DNA of 22,770 bases from positions 1-22,770 of the forward strand of contig JBGCDD010000099.1 in the NCBI GenBank assembly GCA_045105075.1, given 5' to 3'. Each line of letters begins with the position of its first letter. The stretch's first letter is position 1. Of the stretch, positions 14,074 to 21,595 are shown piece by piece. The DNA comes from JBGCDD01 sp045105075. Its GTDB lineage: Bacteria; Pseudomonadota; Alphaproteobacteria; Rhodobacterales; Rhodobacteraceae. Below the pieces are notes generated by a model. It was not told the origin of the DNA and ran no database searches. It worked only from the letters and a program-made list of their open reading frames with translations. A program made the position numbers and the translations under genes.

Positions 14074-14850
14074 ATGACCCGACCTGTCGTAGGTATCATT
14101 TCCAACGCCTATCTGATGAATGATCAATATCCGGTACACGCCGGGGGCACTATGAACACGCAGGCGGTGTCGCATGTGTCGGGCGCTTTGCCGATGCTGG
14201 TGCCGACGGATCCGAGTTTTGTGTCGGTTGAGGAATTGCTGGAGATTTGCGATGGGTTTTTACTGACCGGTGGGCGGCCCAATGTGCATCCAGAAGAATA
14301 TGGCGAGGCCGAGACCGAAGCGCATGGCACGTTTGACCGAGAACGTGATGCCATTGTTTTGCCGCTTGTGCGCGCCTGTGTCGAGCGGGGGCAGCCGTTT
14401 TTGGGTGTGTGCCGGGGGTTTCAGGAGGTGAATGTGGCGATGGGCGGCACGCTCTATCCCGAAATCCGCGACTTGCCGGGGCGCGACAATCACCGCATGC
14501 CGCCCGATGGCACGCTGGAAGAGAAATTTGCGCTGCGTCACACGGTCAGCGTGTCGCCCGGGGGTGTGTTTTCAAAGGTGTTTGGCGCTGATGAGGTTTT
14601 GACCAACACGCTGCATGGGCAAGGCATCAAGGACGCCGGGCCGCGCATTGTTATTGATGGTCATGCGCCCGATGGCACGCCCGAGGCGATTTATGTCAAA
14701 GATGCGCCGGGGTTCACTTTGTCGGTCCAATGGCATCCCGAATGGGACGCGGCCAATGACCCGGTGTCGCGCCCTTTGTTTGAAGCCTTTGGTGCGGCGG
14801 TGCGCGACTGGGCAGAGAGAGCAGCGCGCCCCGCTTTGAGGCGCGCTTGA
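14074..14850 (+). CDS. Class-I glutamine amidotransferase-like hydrolase (peptidase C26, PuuD-like)
   Basis: A 258-aa protein of the gamma-glutamyl-gamma-aminobutyrate hydrolase family, which cleaves gamma-glutamyl amides and often serves polyamine (putrescine) catabolism. The catalytic triad is visible: nucleophile C113 in LGVCRGFQEVNVAMGG, and H221/E223 in VQWHPEWD. LLTGGRPNVHPEEYGE (residues 63-78) is the family's substrate loop, and LHGQGIKD follows. ATG 14074 is chosen over the in-frame ATG 14032 because the protein then starts TRPVVGIISN, the normal family beginning. The length is typical. No other putrescine gene (puuA, puuB, puuC) is adjacent, so the substrate is uncertain. It ends 4 nt from the convergent RTX gene. 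Confidence 0.92.
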   Translation: MTRPVVGIISNAYLMNDQYPVHAGGTMNTQAVSHVSGALPMLVPTDPSFVSVEELLEICDGFLLTGGRPNVHPEEYGEAETEAHGTFDRERDAIVLPLVRACVERGQPFLGVCRGFQEVNVAMGGTLYPEIRDLPGRDNHRMPPDGTLEEKFALRHTVSVSPGGVFSKVFGADEVLTNTLHGQGIKDAGPRIVIDGHAPDGTPEAIYVKDAPGFTLSVQWHPEWDAANDPVSRPLFEAFGAAVRDWAERAARPALRRA

Positions 14851-14854
14851 GGAT

Positions 14855-17227
14855 TTAAACGATTGTCAGCACGTCTTCGAGCCCGGCAATATCGCTGAAG
14901 TTCTGGATCGCCAATGTGTTGCCGCCGCCAAAGTCGAACACTGTGTTTGCGCCAACGGTTGAGGCCAAATCCAGGACATCCAGCACCGAAAGCGTGCCGG
15001 TCCACAGGCTGTCGTCGATGTTGAGCAGATCGTCATCCAGATCGAAATCGGTGATCGCATCGGCGCCACCATTGTAGACGAACGTGTCGATCCCGGCGCC
15101 GCCGGTCATATCGTCGTCTCCTGCGCCGCCATCCAGCGTGTCGTCGTCGGCGCCGCCGTCCAGATCGTCATTGCCATCATTGCCGTTGATCACGTCATTG
15201 CCAAAGCCACCCGCCACGTCGTCGTTGACGAAAGAGCCATGGAACGTGTCGTTGCCGCCCTGCAGATCGAAGTTGCCGATGTTGCGGAAGGTGGTCACAC
15301 CGCTGACGTCGATGACGTTGTTGGTGGCATCGCCGCGCACTGTGCCACTGTCAAAATCAAGCCGCTCGACCGAGGCGGCGGCGTCCAAAGTCAGGGTTTT
15401 GAAGGTGGCGCGGCTGCTCAATGCCAGCGTATCGGTGCCGGATCCGCCGTCATAGGTTTCTTCGCCAATCACCTCGAGAAAGGCGAGCTGGAACGTGTCG
15501 TCGCCGCCACCGCCGATGTAGATGTCGTCATCAGTGCCGCCCGACAAGGTATCATCGCCCAGACGTCCTTCGAGCGTGTCGCGCCCCGATCCGCCTTCCA
15601 CCACGTCATCGGTTTTAGACCCGATGAACGTGTCGTTGCCGCCCTTCAGATCAAACGAGCCGGCGTTCAGAAAGGTGTTCACGCGCGAGACGTCAAAGGT
15701 GTTTTTGGATGCCGTGCCGCTGATCGTGCCCAAACCAAAGTCGATGCGCTCGACCGAAGCGGCCGTGTCGAGGGTCAGTGTGCCGAAGGTGGCCGTCTGG
15801 TTCAGAGCCAATGTGTCGGTGCCGGCGCCGCCATCATAGCTTTCCTCGACCATGACTTCGAGAAAGGCGAGTTGGAACGTGTCGTTGCCAGCGCCGCCGT
15901 CATATGTGTCGTCATCGGTGCCGCCGCTCAGCACGTCGTTGCCGCCATTGCCCACCAGCGTGTCGCGCCCGGCGCCGCCAAAGACCTCGTCGTTCAGTTC
16001 GGTGCCCAGAAACGTATCTTTGCCTCCGCCCAGATCGATGTCGCCAAAGTTCAAGATCGTTTGAATGCCGGTCAGATCAATAGTGTTGTTGCCGCCCGAG
16101 CCCAAGAGTCGGCCATTGTTGAAATCAAACACCTCAACGGATGTTGAGGCGCTGAGATCAAGCTGCACAAAAGTGGCGCGGTTGTTCAGACGGATCGTGT
16201 CGGTGCCGGTGCCGCCGTCATAGGTTTCATTGACGCCAGACTCGAGAAAATCGATCTGGAAGATGTCGTCGCCCGCACCGCCATTATAGGTGTCTTGGCC
16301 GGTGCCGCCGCTCAAGGTGTCATCGCCGCCATTGCCGTTCAGCGTGTCGCGGCCGCTGTCACCGGTCACGTCCTCGTCCAGCTCCGAGCCGTTGAAGGTG
16401 TCGTTGCCGCCAGACAGGGCGATGTTGGAAAAGTTTTCGAAAGTATCCACACCGGTCAGATCGATGGTGTTCTTGCCGCCATTGCCGTTCAGCGCGCCGC
16501 CGTCAAAATCAATCACCTCGACCGAGGCCGCTGCATCAAGGATTAGGTTGCCAAAAGTGGCGCGACCGCTGAATTCCAGCCGGTCTGTGCCGGTGCCGCC
16601 GCTGTAGTTTTCCTGAAACACGTTTTCCAGAAACGCCAGACGGAAGGTGTCGTCGCCCGCCCCGCCATCAAAGCGGTCGCGCCCTGTGCCGCCATCCAGA
16701 ATATCGTCGCCGCCATTGCCAAACAGGAAATCGCGGCCAGCTTCGCCCAACACGATGTCGTCAAGCTCGGAGCCTTCAAAACTGTCGTCGCCCGCGCCCA
16801 GTTCAACCTGCAAAAAATCAATATAGGTGGTGACGCCAGTGAAGTCGAAAATGTTGTCAAGCGACGTGCCTGACGCCCGGCCACCATCAAAGTCGACTTC
16901 TTCGACCGAGGCGGCGGCGTCGAGTATCAAGTTGTCAAAGGACGCGCGGTTGTTGAACACCAAACGGTCGATGCCAGTGCCGCCGTTGAACACTTCGTTG
17001 GTGCTGGTGTCCACGAATTGGAGCAAAAAGGTGTCGTCACCACCGCCACCGTTGAACGTGTCCTCGCCGCTGCCACCGTTCAGCGTGTCATCACCGCCGT
17101 TGCCGTTCAGGATGTCGTTGCCACCCAGTCCGTTGAGAATGTCATTGCCGCCCATACCGTTCAGCGTGTCGTCGGTTGCGAACCCGTCCAGCGTGTTGTC
17201 GAGGCCGTCGCCATTAACAATTGCCAT
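14855..17227 (-). CDS. RTX-type calcium-binding repeat protein, 790 aa
   Basis: An acidic, cysteine-free protein rich in Gly, Asp and Asn. Residues 8-63 carry the nonapeptide-like RTX pattern (GGNDILNG, GGDDTLNG), which forms calcium-dependent beta-rolls outside the cell. Residues 65-704 are five 128-aa modules, each with a core LxLDAAASVExxDFxxG, an IDLTGVxTF strand, GGNDTFxGS, and an RTX nonapeptide stretch GRDTLxGNGGDDxLSGG. Residues 705-790 form the C-terminal cap (GGAGIDTFVYNGGADAITDF) and an uncleaved type I secretion-like tail ending DVLTIV. No N-terminal signal peptide is present, as expected for type I export. No ABC/MFP/TolC exporter genes are in the window. No enzymatic domain is seen; adhesin or surface-layer use is possible but inferred. 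AAGGG precedes the ATG. Confidence 0.92.
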   Translation of the reverse strand: MAIVNGDGLDNTLDGFATDDTLNGMGGNDILNGLGGNDILNGNGGDDTLNGGSGEDTFNGGGGDDTFLLQFVDTSTNEVFNGGTGIDRLVFNNRASFDNLILDAAASVEEVDFDGGRASGTSLDNIFDFTGVTTYIDFLQVELGAGDDSFEGSELDDIVLGEAGRDFLFGNGGDDILDGGTGRDRFDGGAGDDTFRLAFLENVFQENYSGGTGTDRLEFSGRATFGNLILDAAASVEVIDFDGGALNGNGGKNTIDLTGVDTFENFSNIALSGGNDTFNGSELDEDVTGDSGRDTLNGNGGDDTLSGGTGQDTYNGGAGDDIFQIDFLESGVNETYDGGTGTDTIRLNNRATFVQLDLSASTSVEVFDFNNGRLLGSGGNNTIDLTGIQTILNFGDIDLGGGKDTFLGTELNDEVFGGAGRDTLVGNGGNDVLSGGTDDDTYDGGAGNDTFQLAFLEVMVEESYDGGAGTDTLALNQTATFGTLTLDTAASVERIDFGLGTISGTASKNTFDVSRVNTFLNAGSFDLKGGNDTFIGSKTDDVVEGGSGRDTLEGRLGDDTLSGGTDDDIYIGGGGDDTFQLAFLEVIGEETYDGGSGTDTLALSSRATFKTLTLDAAASVERLDFDSGTVRGDATNNVIDVSGVTTFRNIGNFDLQGGNDTFHGSFVNDDVAGGFGNDVINGNDGNDDLDGGADDDTLDGGAGDDDMTGGAGIDTFVYNGGADAITDFDLDDDLLNIDDSLWTGTLSVLDVLDLASTVGANTVFDFGGGNTLAIQNFSDIAGLEDVLTIV
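15116..17035 (-). repeat. Five tandem 384-bp (128-codon) modules inside the RTX gene
   Basis: Protein modules begin at residues 65, 193, 321, 449 and 577, exactly 128 aa apart with no indels. On DNA they are 17035-16652, 16651-16268, 16267-15884, 15883-15500 and 15499-15116. Landmarks recur at the same offset in every module: FLE or FVD at 7-9, GGTGTD-like at 18-23, ASVE/TSVE at 42-45, GRD/GND at 100-102. The modules are related but clearly diverged, so they are not recent duplicates. Confidence 0.88.
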
Positions 17228-17380
17228 TTGAAACCCTTACATCAAATCAAAATAAACAGGGTCGATCAAAATAGACCCCGATTGGTACTGCGCCTCCAAT
17301 CGAAACGCCGGCAAAGTTTTAACGAAATAGGTCAGGAAAGCAAGCGGCCCCGCCGGCACGGACAGGCGGGGCGGTGCGGA
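17228..17380. promoter_or_regulatory. Gap between RTX gene and iorB, holding the RTX 5' region
   Basis: This 153-bp gap carries the 5' leader of the minus-strand RTX gene next to its start and the 3' end region of the ior genes beyond. Near the RTX start it is AT-richer than the rest of the window, with a direct repeat ATCAAAATAAAC / ATCAAAATAGAC and an AAGGG ribosome-binding site. A promoter is expected here, but I cannot place -35 and -10 boxes with confidence. No ORF or other gene is seen. Confidence 0.4.
17347..17372 (-). terminator. Hairpin downstream of iorB, candidate terminator
   Basis: GCCCCGCC pairs perfectly with GGCGGGGC (8 bp) around a 10-nt loop, starting 9 nt after the iorB stop on the minus strand. 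The following sequence, CGCTTGCTTTCC, has only a weak T-run, so termination efficiency is uncertain. Confidence 0.5.
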
Positions 17381-19618
17381 TCAAATCAGCAGATCAAAGG
17401 TTTTTGACAACGGCAAACTGCGCGCCCGCGTGCCGGTCAGATCGAACAAGGCGTTGCCCAGAGCAGGCATCGCAGGCGGTGTGCCCGGCTCGCCGGCGCC
17501 GCCCATATGCGGGTTGGTCTCCAGAATGGTCACCTCGGTCAGCGGCGTGGTGTGCATGCGCAAACCGTCATAGTCGGGGAAGTTTTCCTGCTCGACCATC
17601 CCATCGGCAAAGGTGATTTCCCCGAAACACGCCGCAGACAGACCATAGATCATACCGCCGACCATCTGTGCCTCGATGATGTTGCGATCCAGCGCCAGCC
17701 CCATATCACAGGCAATCCAGGCCTTGTTGATCCGGATCGCGCCGTCCTCGTCGACCACTTCGATGACCTGCGCCACCGGCGTGCCAAAGCTGTAGGTGAA
17801 TGCGACGCCGCGCCCGACACCATCGGGTGTCTTGCCGCTCCAACCCGACATGTCGCGCACTGCCTCCAGACAGGCGGCGCTGGGCGCGTGCTCGCCGGTC
17901 ATCAGCTCAAGGCGGAACTCCAATGGGTCGCGCCCGGCGGCATGGGCCATTTCGTCCAGGAACGTATCGTGGAAAAAGCCGTTGAACGAATTGCCCACCG
18001 AGCGCCAGAACCCCACGGGGATGTCCAGTTCGGCCAAATGCCCCTGCACCCGGTAATTGGGGATGGCATAGGGTTGGTTGAACGCGCCCTCTACATGGAC
18101 CTTGTCGGGCCCGCCCATCGGCAATCCGGTCAAGCGCCCCATCGCCGGTTGCACCGCCGATTGACCGGCGATCTTGGCCTCCAACAGCACCGCTTTTCCG
18201 CCCGAGATGCCGCCCTTGAACCGCGCAATCGCGCCGGGGCGGTAAAAATCGTGGCGCATGTCTTCTTCGCGGCTCCAGGTCAGTTGCACAGGCGTGCCTT
18301 CTGCGGCCATTGCCACGCGGGTGGCAAGGGCCGCAAAGTCCAGCTCGCCGCGCCGGCCAAATCCGCCACCCATCAAGGTGGTGTGGATGGTCACGGCATC
18401 AGCGTCCAGACCCGCAATGCCCGCACAATGGCTTTGCTGGAACGTTGGCGATTGGTTGCCGCACCACACCTCAAGCGTGTTGCCGGTGAACAGCGCGGTG
18501 GCGTTCATCGGCTCCATCGTGGCGTGGGCCAAATAAGGGACGGTGTAGTCGGCGGTGATTTCAATTTCTGGGGCGGCTTTGGTCACATCGCCATCATCGC
18601 GCATCACGGAATTCGGCTCGGTGTCGAGCGCGGCTTCGATTTGTGCAAAGATCGCATCGGTTTCGCCGGGGTAGGTGGTCGGACCCCAGTCGATGTCAAT
18701 CGCTTCGACCGCTTGTTGCGCAAGCCAGGTGTTGGAGGCGATGACCGCGACGCCGCCGCCCAGATCCACCACCTGATCGACGCCGGCCATATTGCGCGCG
18801 GCGCTATCATCAAAGCTGTTCATCAACCCACCCAGTCGCGGGTTCATCCGCACGGCGGCGAATTTCATGCCGGGCAAACGCACATCAATGCCAAATTGCG
18901 CGGTGCCAGTGGATTTGCCCACCATATCAACGCGCGGCACCGATTTGCCCAAATAGCGCCAGGTGCTGGGGTCGCGCAACGTCACCGAGGGCGGATCGAT
19001 AGTAGCGGCGGCCTCGGCCAGTTCGGAATAGCTGAGCGTGGTGCCGTCCGGTGCGATCACCATGCCGTCCTTGGTCTTGAGCAACTGGCGCGCCATGCCA
19101 AAACGCTGTGCTGCGGCCTCTTTCAGGGTTTCGCGTGCGGTCGCGCCGGCCTCGCGCATGCGCACAAACCCGTCTTTCATCGAGGTCGACCCACCGGTGA
19201 CTTGCAGCGACAGCAACTTGCCCATGCCGCCCAAAACCTCGGCCACATTGTGTTGGAAGTTCGAAATGTCATAGCCTTTGTTGGGCAACACTTCGCCCAT
19301 CATCGCACTGTTGTAATAGGCTTTTGCGGCAGGGCCGTGCACCACGCGCACGTCTTCCATGGCCACATCAAGCTCTTCCGCGATCAGCGCGGCCCAGGTG
19401 GTATGCACGCCCTGACCCATTTCGGCGCGCGGTGAAATCAGCGTGACACCCTGCTGGTCGATCATCACAAACGGGTTCAGCGCGGCCTCGCCCGATCCGG
19501 GTTTTAGCGGGTTGGGGGGCGTTTCATTATATTTGTAAACGCCAAATCCGACGCCGCCCACAATGGCGACCGAGCCGATCAGAAAGCTACGCCGGGCGAT
19601 GGTTCCAATGCGTGACAT
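17381..19618 (-). CDS. iorB: Molybdopterin-binding subunit of an isoquinoline 1-oxidoreductase-like Mo hydroxylase
   Basis: Large subunit of the xanthine oxidase family, IorB/aldehyde-dehydrogenase type, which hydroxylates N-heteroaromatics or oxidises aldehydes using a molybdopterin cytosine dinucleotide cofactor. The 745-aa protein starts with a Tat signal (RR at 9-10 in IARRSFLIGS, then a hydrophobic stretch), so the complex is probably exported to the periplasm with IorA riding along. Cofactor-loop motifs are AEMGQGVHTTWAALIAEELD (about 65-84), GGGFGRRGELDFA and the C-terminal GGAGEPGTPPAMPALGNA, with the catalytic Glu at 710. No FAD subunit is present, as in two-component IorAB enzymes. 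The substrate is unknown and the symbol is by family resemblance. It is 1 nt from iorA and shares its promoter. Confidence 0.85.
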   Translation of the reverse strand: MSRIGTIARRSFLIGSVAIVGGVGFGVYKYNETPPNPLKPGSGEAALNPFVMIDQQGVTLISPRAEMGQGVHTTWAALIAEELDVAMEDVRVVHGPAAKAYYNSAMMGEVLPNKGYDISNFQHNVAEVLGGMGKLLSLQVTGGSTSMKDGFVRMREAGATARETLKEAAAQRFGMARQLLKTKDGMVIAPDGTTLSYSELAEAAATIDPPSVTLRDPSTWRYLGKSVPRVDMVGKSTGTAQFGIDVRLPGMKFAAVRMNPRLGGLMNSFDDSAARNMAGVDQVVDLGGGVAVIASNTWLAQQAVEAIDIDWGPTTYPGETDAIFAQIEAALDTEPNSVMRDDGDVTKAAPEIEITADYTVPYLAHATMEPMNATALFTGNTLEVWCGNQSPTFQQSHCAGIAGLDADAVTIHTTLMGGGFGRRGELDFAALATRVAMAAEGTPVQLTWSREEDMRHDFYRPGAIARFKGGISGGKAVLLEAKIAGQSAVQPAMGRLTGLPMGGPDKVHVEGAFNQPYAIPNYRVQGHLAELDIPVGFWRSVGNSFNGFFHDTFLDEMAHAAGRDPLEFRLELMTGEHAPSAACLEAVRDMSGWSGKTPDGVGRGVAFTYSFGTPVAQVIEVVDEDGAIRINKAWIACDMGLALDRNIIEAQMVGGMIYGLSAACFGEITFADGMVEQENFPDYDGLRMHTTPLTEVTILETNPHMGGAGEPGTPPAMPALGNALFDLTGTRARSLPLSKTFDLLI

Positions 19619-19619
19619 T

Positions 19620-20084
19620 TTACGCTTCCTTCATTTTGTCAGCTGCGGTTTTGATCGCCGCGCGGATCCGAGGGTAGGTGCAACAGCGGCACAGATTGCC
19701 CTGCATGGCGTCGTTGATATCGGCGTCCGAGGGGTTCGGGTTTTCGCCCAGCAACGCGGCGGCGTTCATGATCTGACCAGACTGGCAATAGCCGCATTGC
19801 GCCACCTGATGTTCGACCCAAGCGCTTTGGATCGCGGCCATGGCGTCGGGCGTGCCCAGCCCCTCGATGGTGGTGACATCGCCCCAGACATCGGCCAAAG
19901 ACACCTGACAACTGCGCACCGCTTCGCCGTCAATGTGAACGGTACAAGCGCCACAGGCGGCCACGCCACAGCCGAATTTCGTGCCCGTCAACCCGATCTG
20001 GTCGCGCAGCACCCAAAGAAGCGGCACGTCATCGGGCAAATCCACCCGATGTTGGGTGCCGTTGATGGTCAGATCTGTGGCCAT
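19620..20084 (-). CDS. iorA: [2Fe-2S] subunit of the IorAB-like Mo hydroxylase
   Basis: Small iron-sulphur subunit that passes electrons from the molybdenum centre in IorB. The 154-aa protein has a plant-type [2Fe-2S] site at C39, C44, C47 and C59 (GCGVAACGACTVH ... SC) and the second, helical-bundle site at C97, C100, C132 and C134 (QCGYCQSGQ ... NLCRC). After CRC the usual Gly is Cys here (CRCCTYPRIRAA), an odd but probably tolerated change. There is no signal peptide, so export would depend on the Tat signal of IorB. GGGAGA lies about 10 nt before the ATG. It is the first gene of the ior pair and is divergent from tetR. Confidence 0.9.
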   Translation of the reverse strand: MATDLTINGTQHRVDLPDDVPLLWVLRDQIGLTGTKFGCGVAACGACTVHIDGEAVRSCQVSLADVWGDVTTIEGLGTPDAMAAIQSAWVEHQVAQCGYCQSGQIMNAAALLGENPNPSDADINDAMQGNLCRCCTYPRIRAAIKTAADKMKEA

Positions 20085-20114
20085 TGCAGTTGTCTCCCGT
20101 TGCTTGTGACGTTA

Positions 20115-20159
20115 TGACAATAGTAGAGTGATATGTCAGGACGTCAATTGACAATATTG
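20115..20159. promoter_or_regulatory. Operator/promoter region between iorA and tetR
   Basis: An inverted repeat TGACA-N14-TGTCA spans 20115-20138. A perfect palindrome GTCAATTGAC lies at 20143-20152, touching a second one, CAATATTG, at 20152-20159. On the minus strand TTGACG (complement of 20142-20147) and TACTAT (complement of 20120-20125) are 16 nt apart, a fair promoter for iorAB within the palindromes. On the plus strand a consensus TTGACA at 20149-20154 may serve tetR, though its -10 box is unclear. This layout suits TetR repression of both directions. Confidence 0.55.
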
Positions 20160-20182
20160 GGCAAGAGTGTCACAGCACAGAG

Positions 20183-20761
20183 ATGACCGAGATCGCGCAA
20201 GACCCAAAACTCAAAGCCATTCTGGAGGCGGCGTGGTCGGCTTTTGCGGCCTATGGGTTTCGCAAAACCTCGATGGATGACATTGCCAATGGGGCAGCGA
20301 TGTCGCGCCCGGCGTTGTATTTGCACTTTAAGAACAAAGAGGACATCTTTCGCTCGCTTTGCCAATATTTCTATGAAACACAAAGCCTTACGGTGCGCGA
20401 GGCCCTACAGCAGCCCGGCCCTCAAAGTGACGTGCTGGCCGCCGCGATCATGGCGCAGGGCAGTGGTTTGGTGCAAGAGATGATGAGCTCGCCGCATGGG
20501 CTGGAATTGCTGGACACAGGCAAAACCACAGCGCGTGATATCGCCGAAGCAGGTGAGGCAAACCTGAGTGCAATCTATGCCCAGTGGTTGGCGCGCCATG
20601 CTGAAACAGGGGCGATCCGATTGCACAGCACGCCCGACCTGACGGCCGAGGCGATCACGTCGACGCTGAAGGGGCTGAAATTTCAGGCCAGCGGTTATGC
20701 CAGCTACCACGCGCGGCTCAGCGCTGTGGCAGCCTTGTTCGGAGCCGGGATTTCGGCGTGA
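20183..20761 (+). CDS. TetR/AcrR family transcriptional regulator
   Basis: A 192-aa regulator. The N-terminal DNA-binding domain has the TetR helix-turn-helix signature at about residues 29-48 (TSMDDIANGAAMSRPALYLHF), followed by NKEDIFRSL. The C-terminal ligand-binding part (60-192) is helical and not typed, as usual in this family. It is divergent from iorAB with palindromes between them, so it probably represses iorAB and itself in the absence of a small ligand, perhaps the hydroxylase substrate; that link is inferred from position. The ribosome-binding site is weak (CAGAG close to the ATG). The stop codon abuts the convergent stop of the tryptophan dioxygenase gene, with no terminator between them. 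Confidence 0.93.
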   Translation: MTEIAQDPKLKAILEAAWSAFAAYGFRKTSMDDIANGAAMSRPALYLHFKNKEDIFRSLCQYFYETQSLTVREALQQPGPQSDVLAAAIMAQGSGLVQEMMSSPHGLELLDTGKTTARDIAEAGEANLSAIYAQWLARHAETGAIRLHSTPDLTAEAITSTLKGLKFQASGYASYHARLSAVAALFGAGISA

Positions 20762-21595
20762 TCAAAGCGCTGTGCGCAGGTGCCAAAGTTCTGGAAATAG
20801 TTCGACTTCCAGCATTTTTTTCAAGTAACTCACACCGCCGGTGCCGCCTGTGCCGCGTTTGAACCCGATGACCCGTTCCACCGTGGTGACATGATTGAAA
20901 CGCCAGCGGCGGAAGTAATCTTCAAGATCGACCAGTTTTTCGGCCAGCTCGTAAAGCTCCCAATGCTGATGTGGATCGCGGTAAACCAGGCTCCAGGCGT
21001 CGACGATTTCGGGCGTGGGCGCGTGGGGCTGGCGCCGGTCGCGTTGCAACACGGTTTCCGGCAAAGGCGCGCTGTGGTGCAGGGCAGCCAGGGCCACATC
21101 GTAAAGCGACGGCTGGGCCAGCTCGGCCTCGAGCAAGGCCGCAACATCGGCGCGATGGGCGTGCGGGCGCAGCATCGCCGGGTTGCGATTGCCCAACATG
21201 AATTCGACCAGCCGGTATTGATGCGACTGAAACCCCGACGATTGGCCCAAAGCCTCGCGAAAGGTGGTGTAATCGCTGGGGGTCATGGTGCGCAGCACGT
21301 CCCAGGCGTTGTTGAGTTGTTCGAAAATCCGCGCCACCCGGGCCAGCATTTTGAAGGCGGGGCGCATATCCGGGCCTTGCAAAGCAACGCGCGCGGCGTC
21401 CAATTCGTGGATCACCAGCCGCATCCAAAGCTCTGAAGTCTGGTGTTGAACGATGAACAACATCTCGTCGTGGGCGTCCGACAGGGTGTGCTGGGCGTCC
21501 AGAACTTTGCCCAATTGCAAATAATCACCATAAGACATGCGCCCGTCAAAAGACATTTGCGCGCCCTCTTTTGCGGGATCGTAGGGCGTGCTCAT
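20762..21595 (-). CDS. kynA: Tryptophan 2,3-dioxygenase
   Basis: Haem enzyme that opens the indole ring of L-tryptophan with O2 to give N-formylkynurenine, the first kynurenine-pathway step. ATG 21595 is chosen because it overlaps the kynU stop as ATGA, giving 277 aa; an upstream start at 21634 would add 13 odd residues. Family landmarks: YGDYLQLGKVLDAQ (residues 22-35), the distal His region FIVQHQTSELWMRL with H51, FEQLNNAWDVL, SSGFQSHQYRLVEFMLGN, and the proximal haem ligand H235 in WRFNHVTTVERVIGFKRGTGGTGGVSYLK. All are present and the length is typical. It is the second gene of the kynU-kynA pair. The formamidase that would act between the two is not in the window. Confidence 0.97.
   Translation of the reverse strand: MSTPYDPAKEGAQMSFDGRMSYGDYLQLGKVLDAQHTLSDAHDEMLFIVQHQTSELWMRLVIHELDAARVALQGPDMRPAFKMLARVARIFEQLNNAWDVLRTMTPSDYTTFREALGQSSGFQSHQYRLVEFMLGNRNPAMLRPHAHRADVAALLEAELAQPSLYDVALAALHHSAPLPETVLQRDRRQPHAPTPEIVDAWSLVYRDPHQHWELYELAEKLVDLEDYFRRWRFNHVTTVERVIGFKRGTGGTGGVSYLKKMLEVELFPELWHLRTAL

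Noticed and set aside
14824..14846. GCGCGCC/GGCGCGC inverted repeat at the end of the C26 hydrolase gene, considered as a bidirectional terminator.
   Set aside because: It lies inside coding sequence, has no T-run on either strand, and such GC-only repeats arise easily in this composition.
17507..19435. A 642-codon open frame on the plus strand, opposite iorB.
   Set aside because: It mirrors the Mo hydroxylase gene, which has clear cofactor motifs and a Tat signal; the antisense product is rich in His, Arg and Gly with no recognisable domain.
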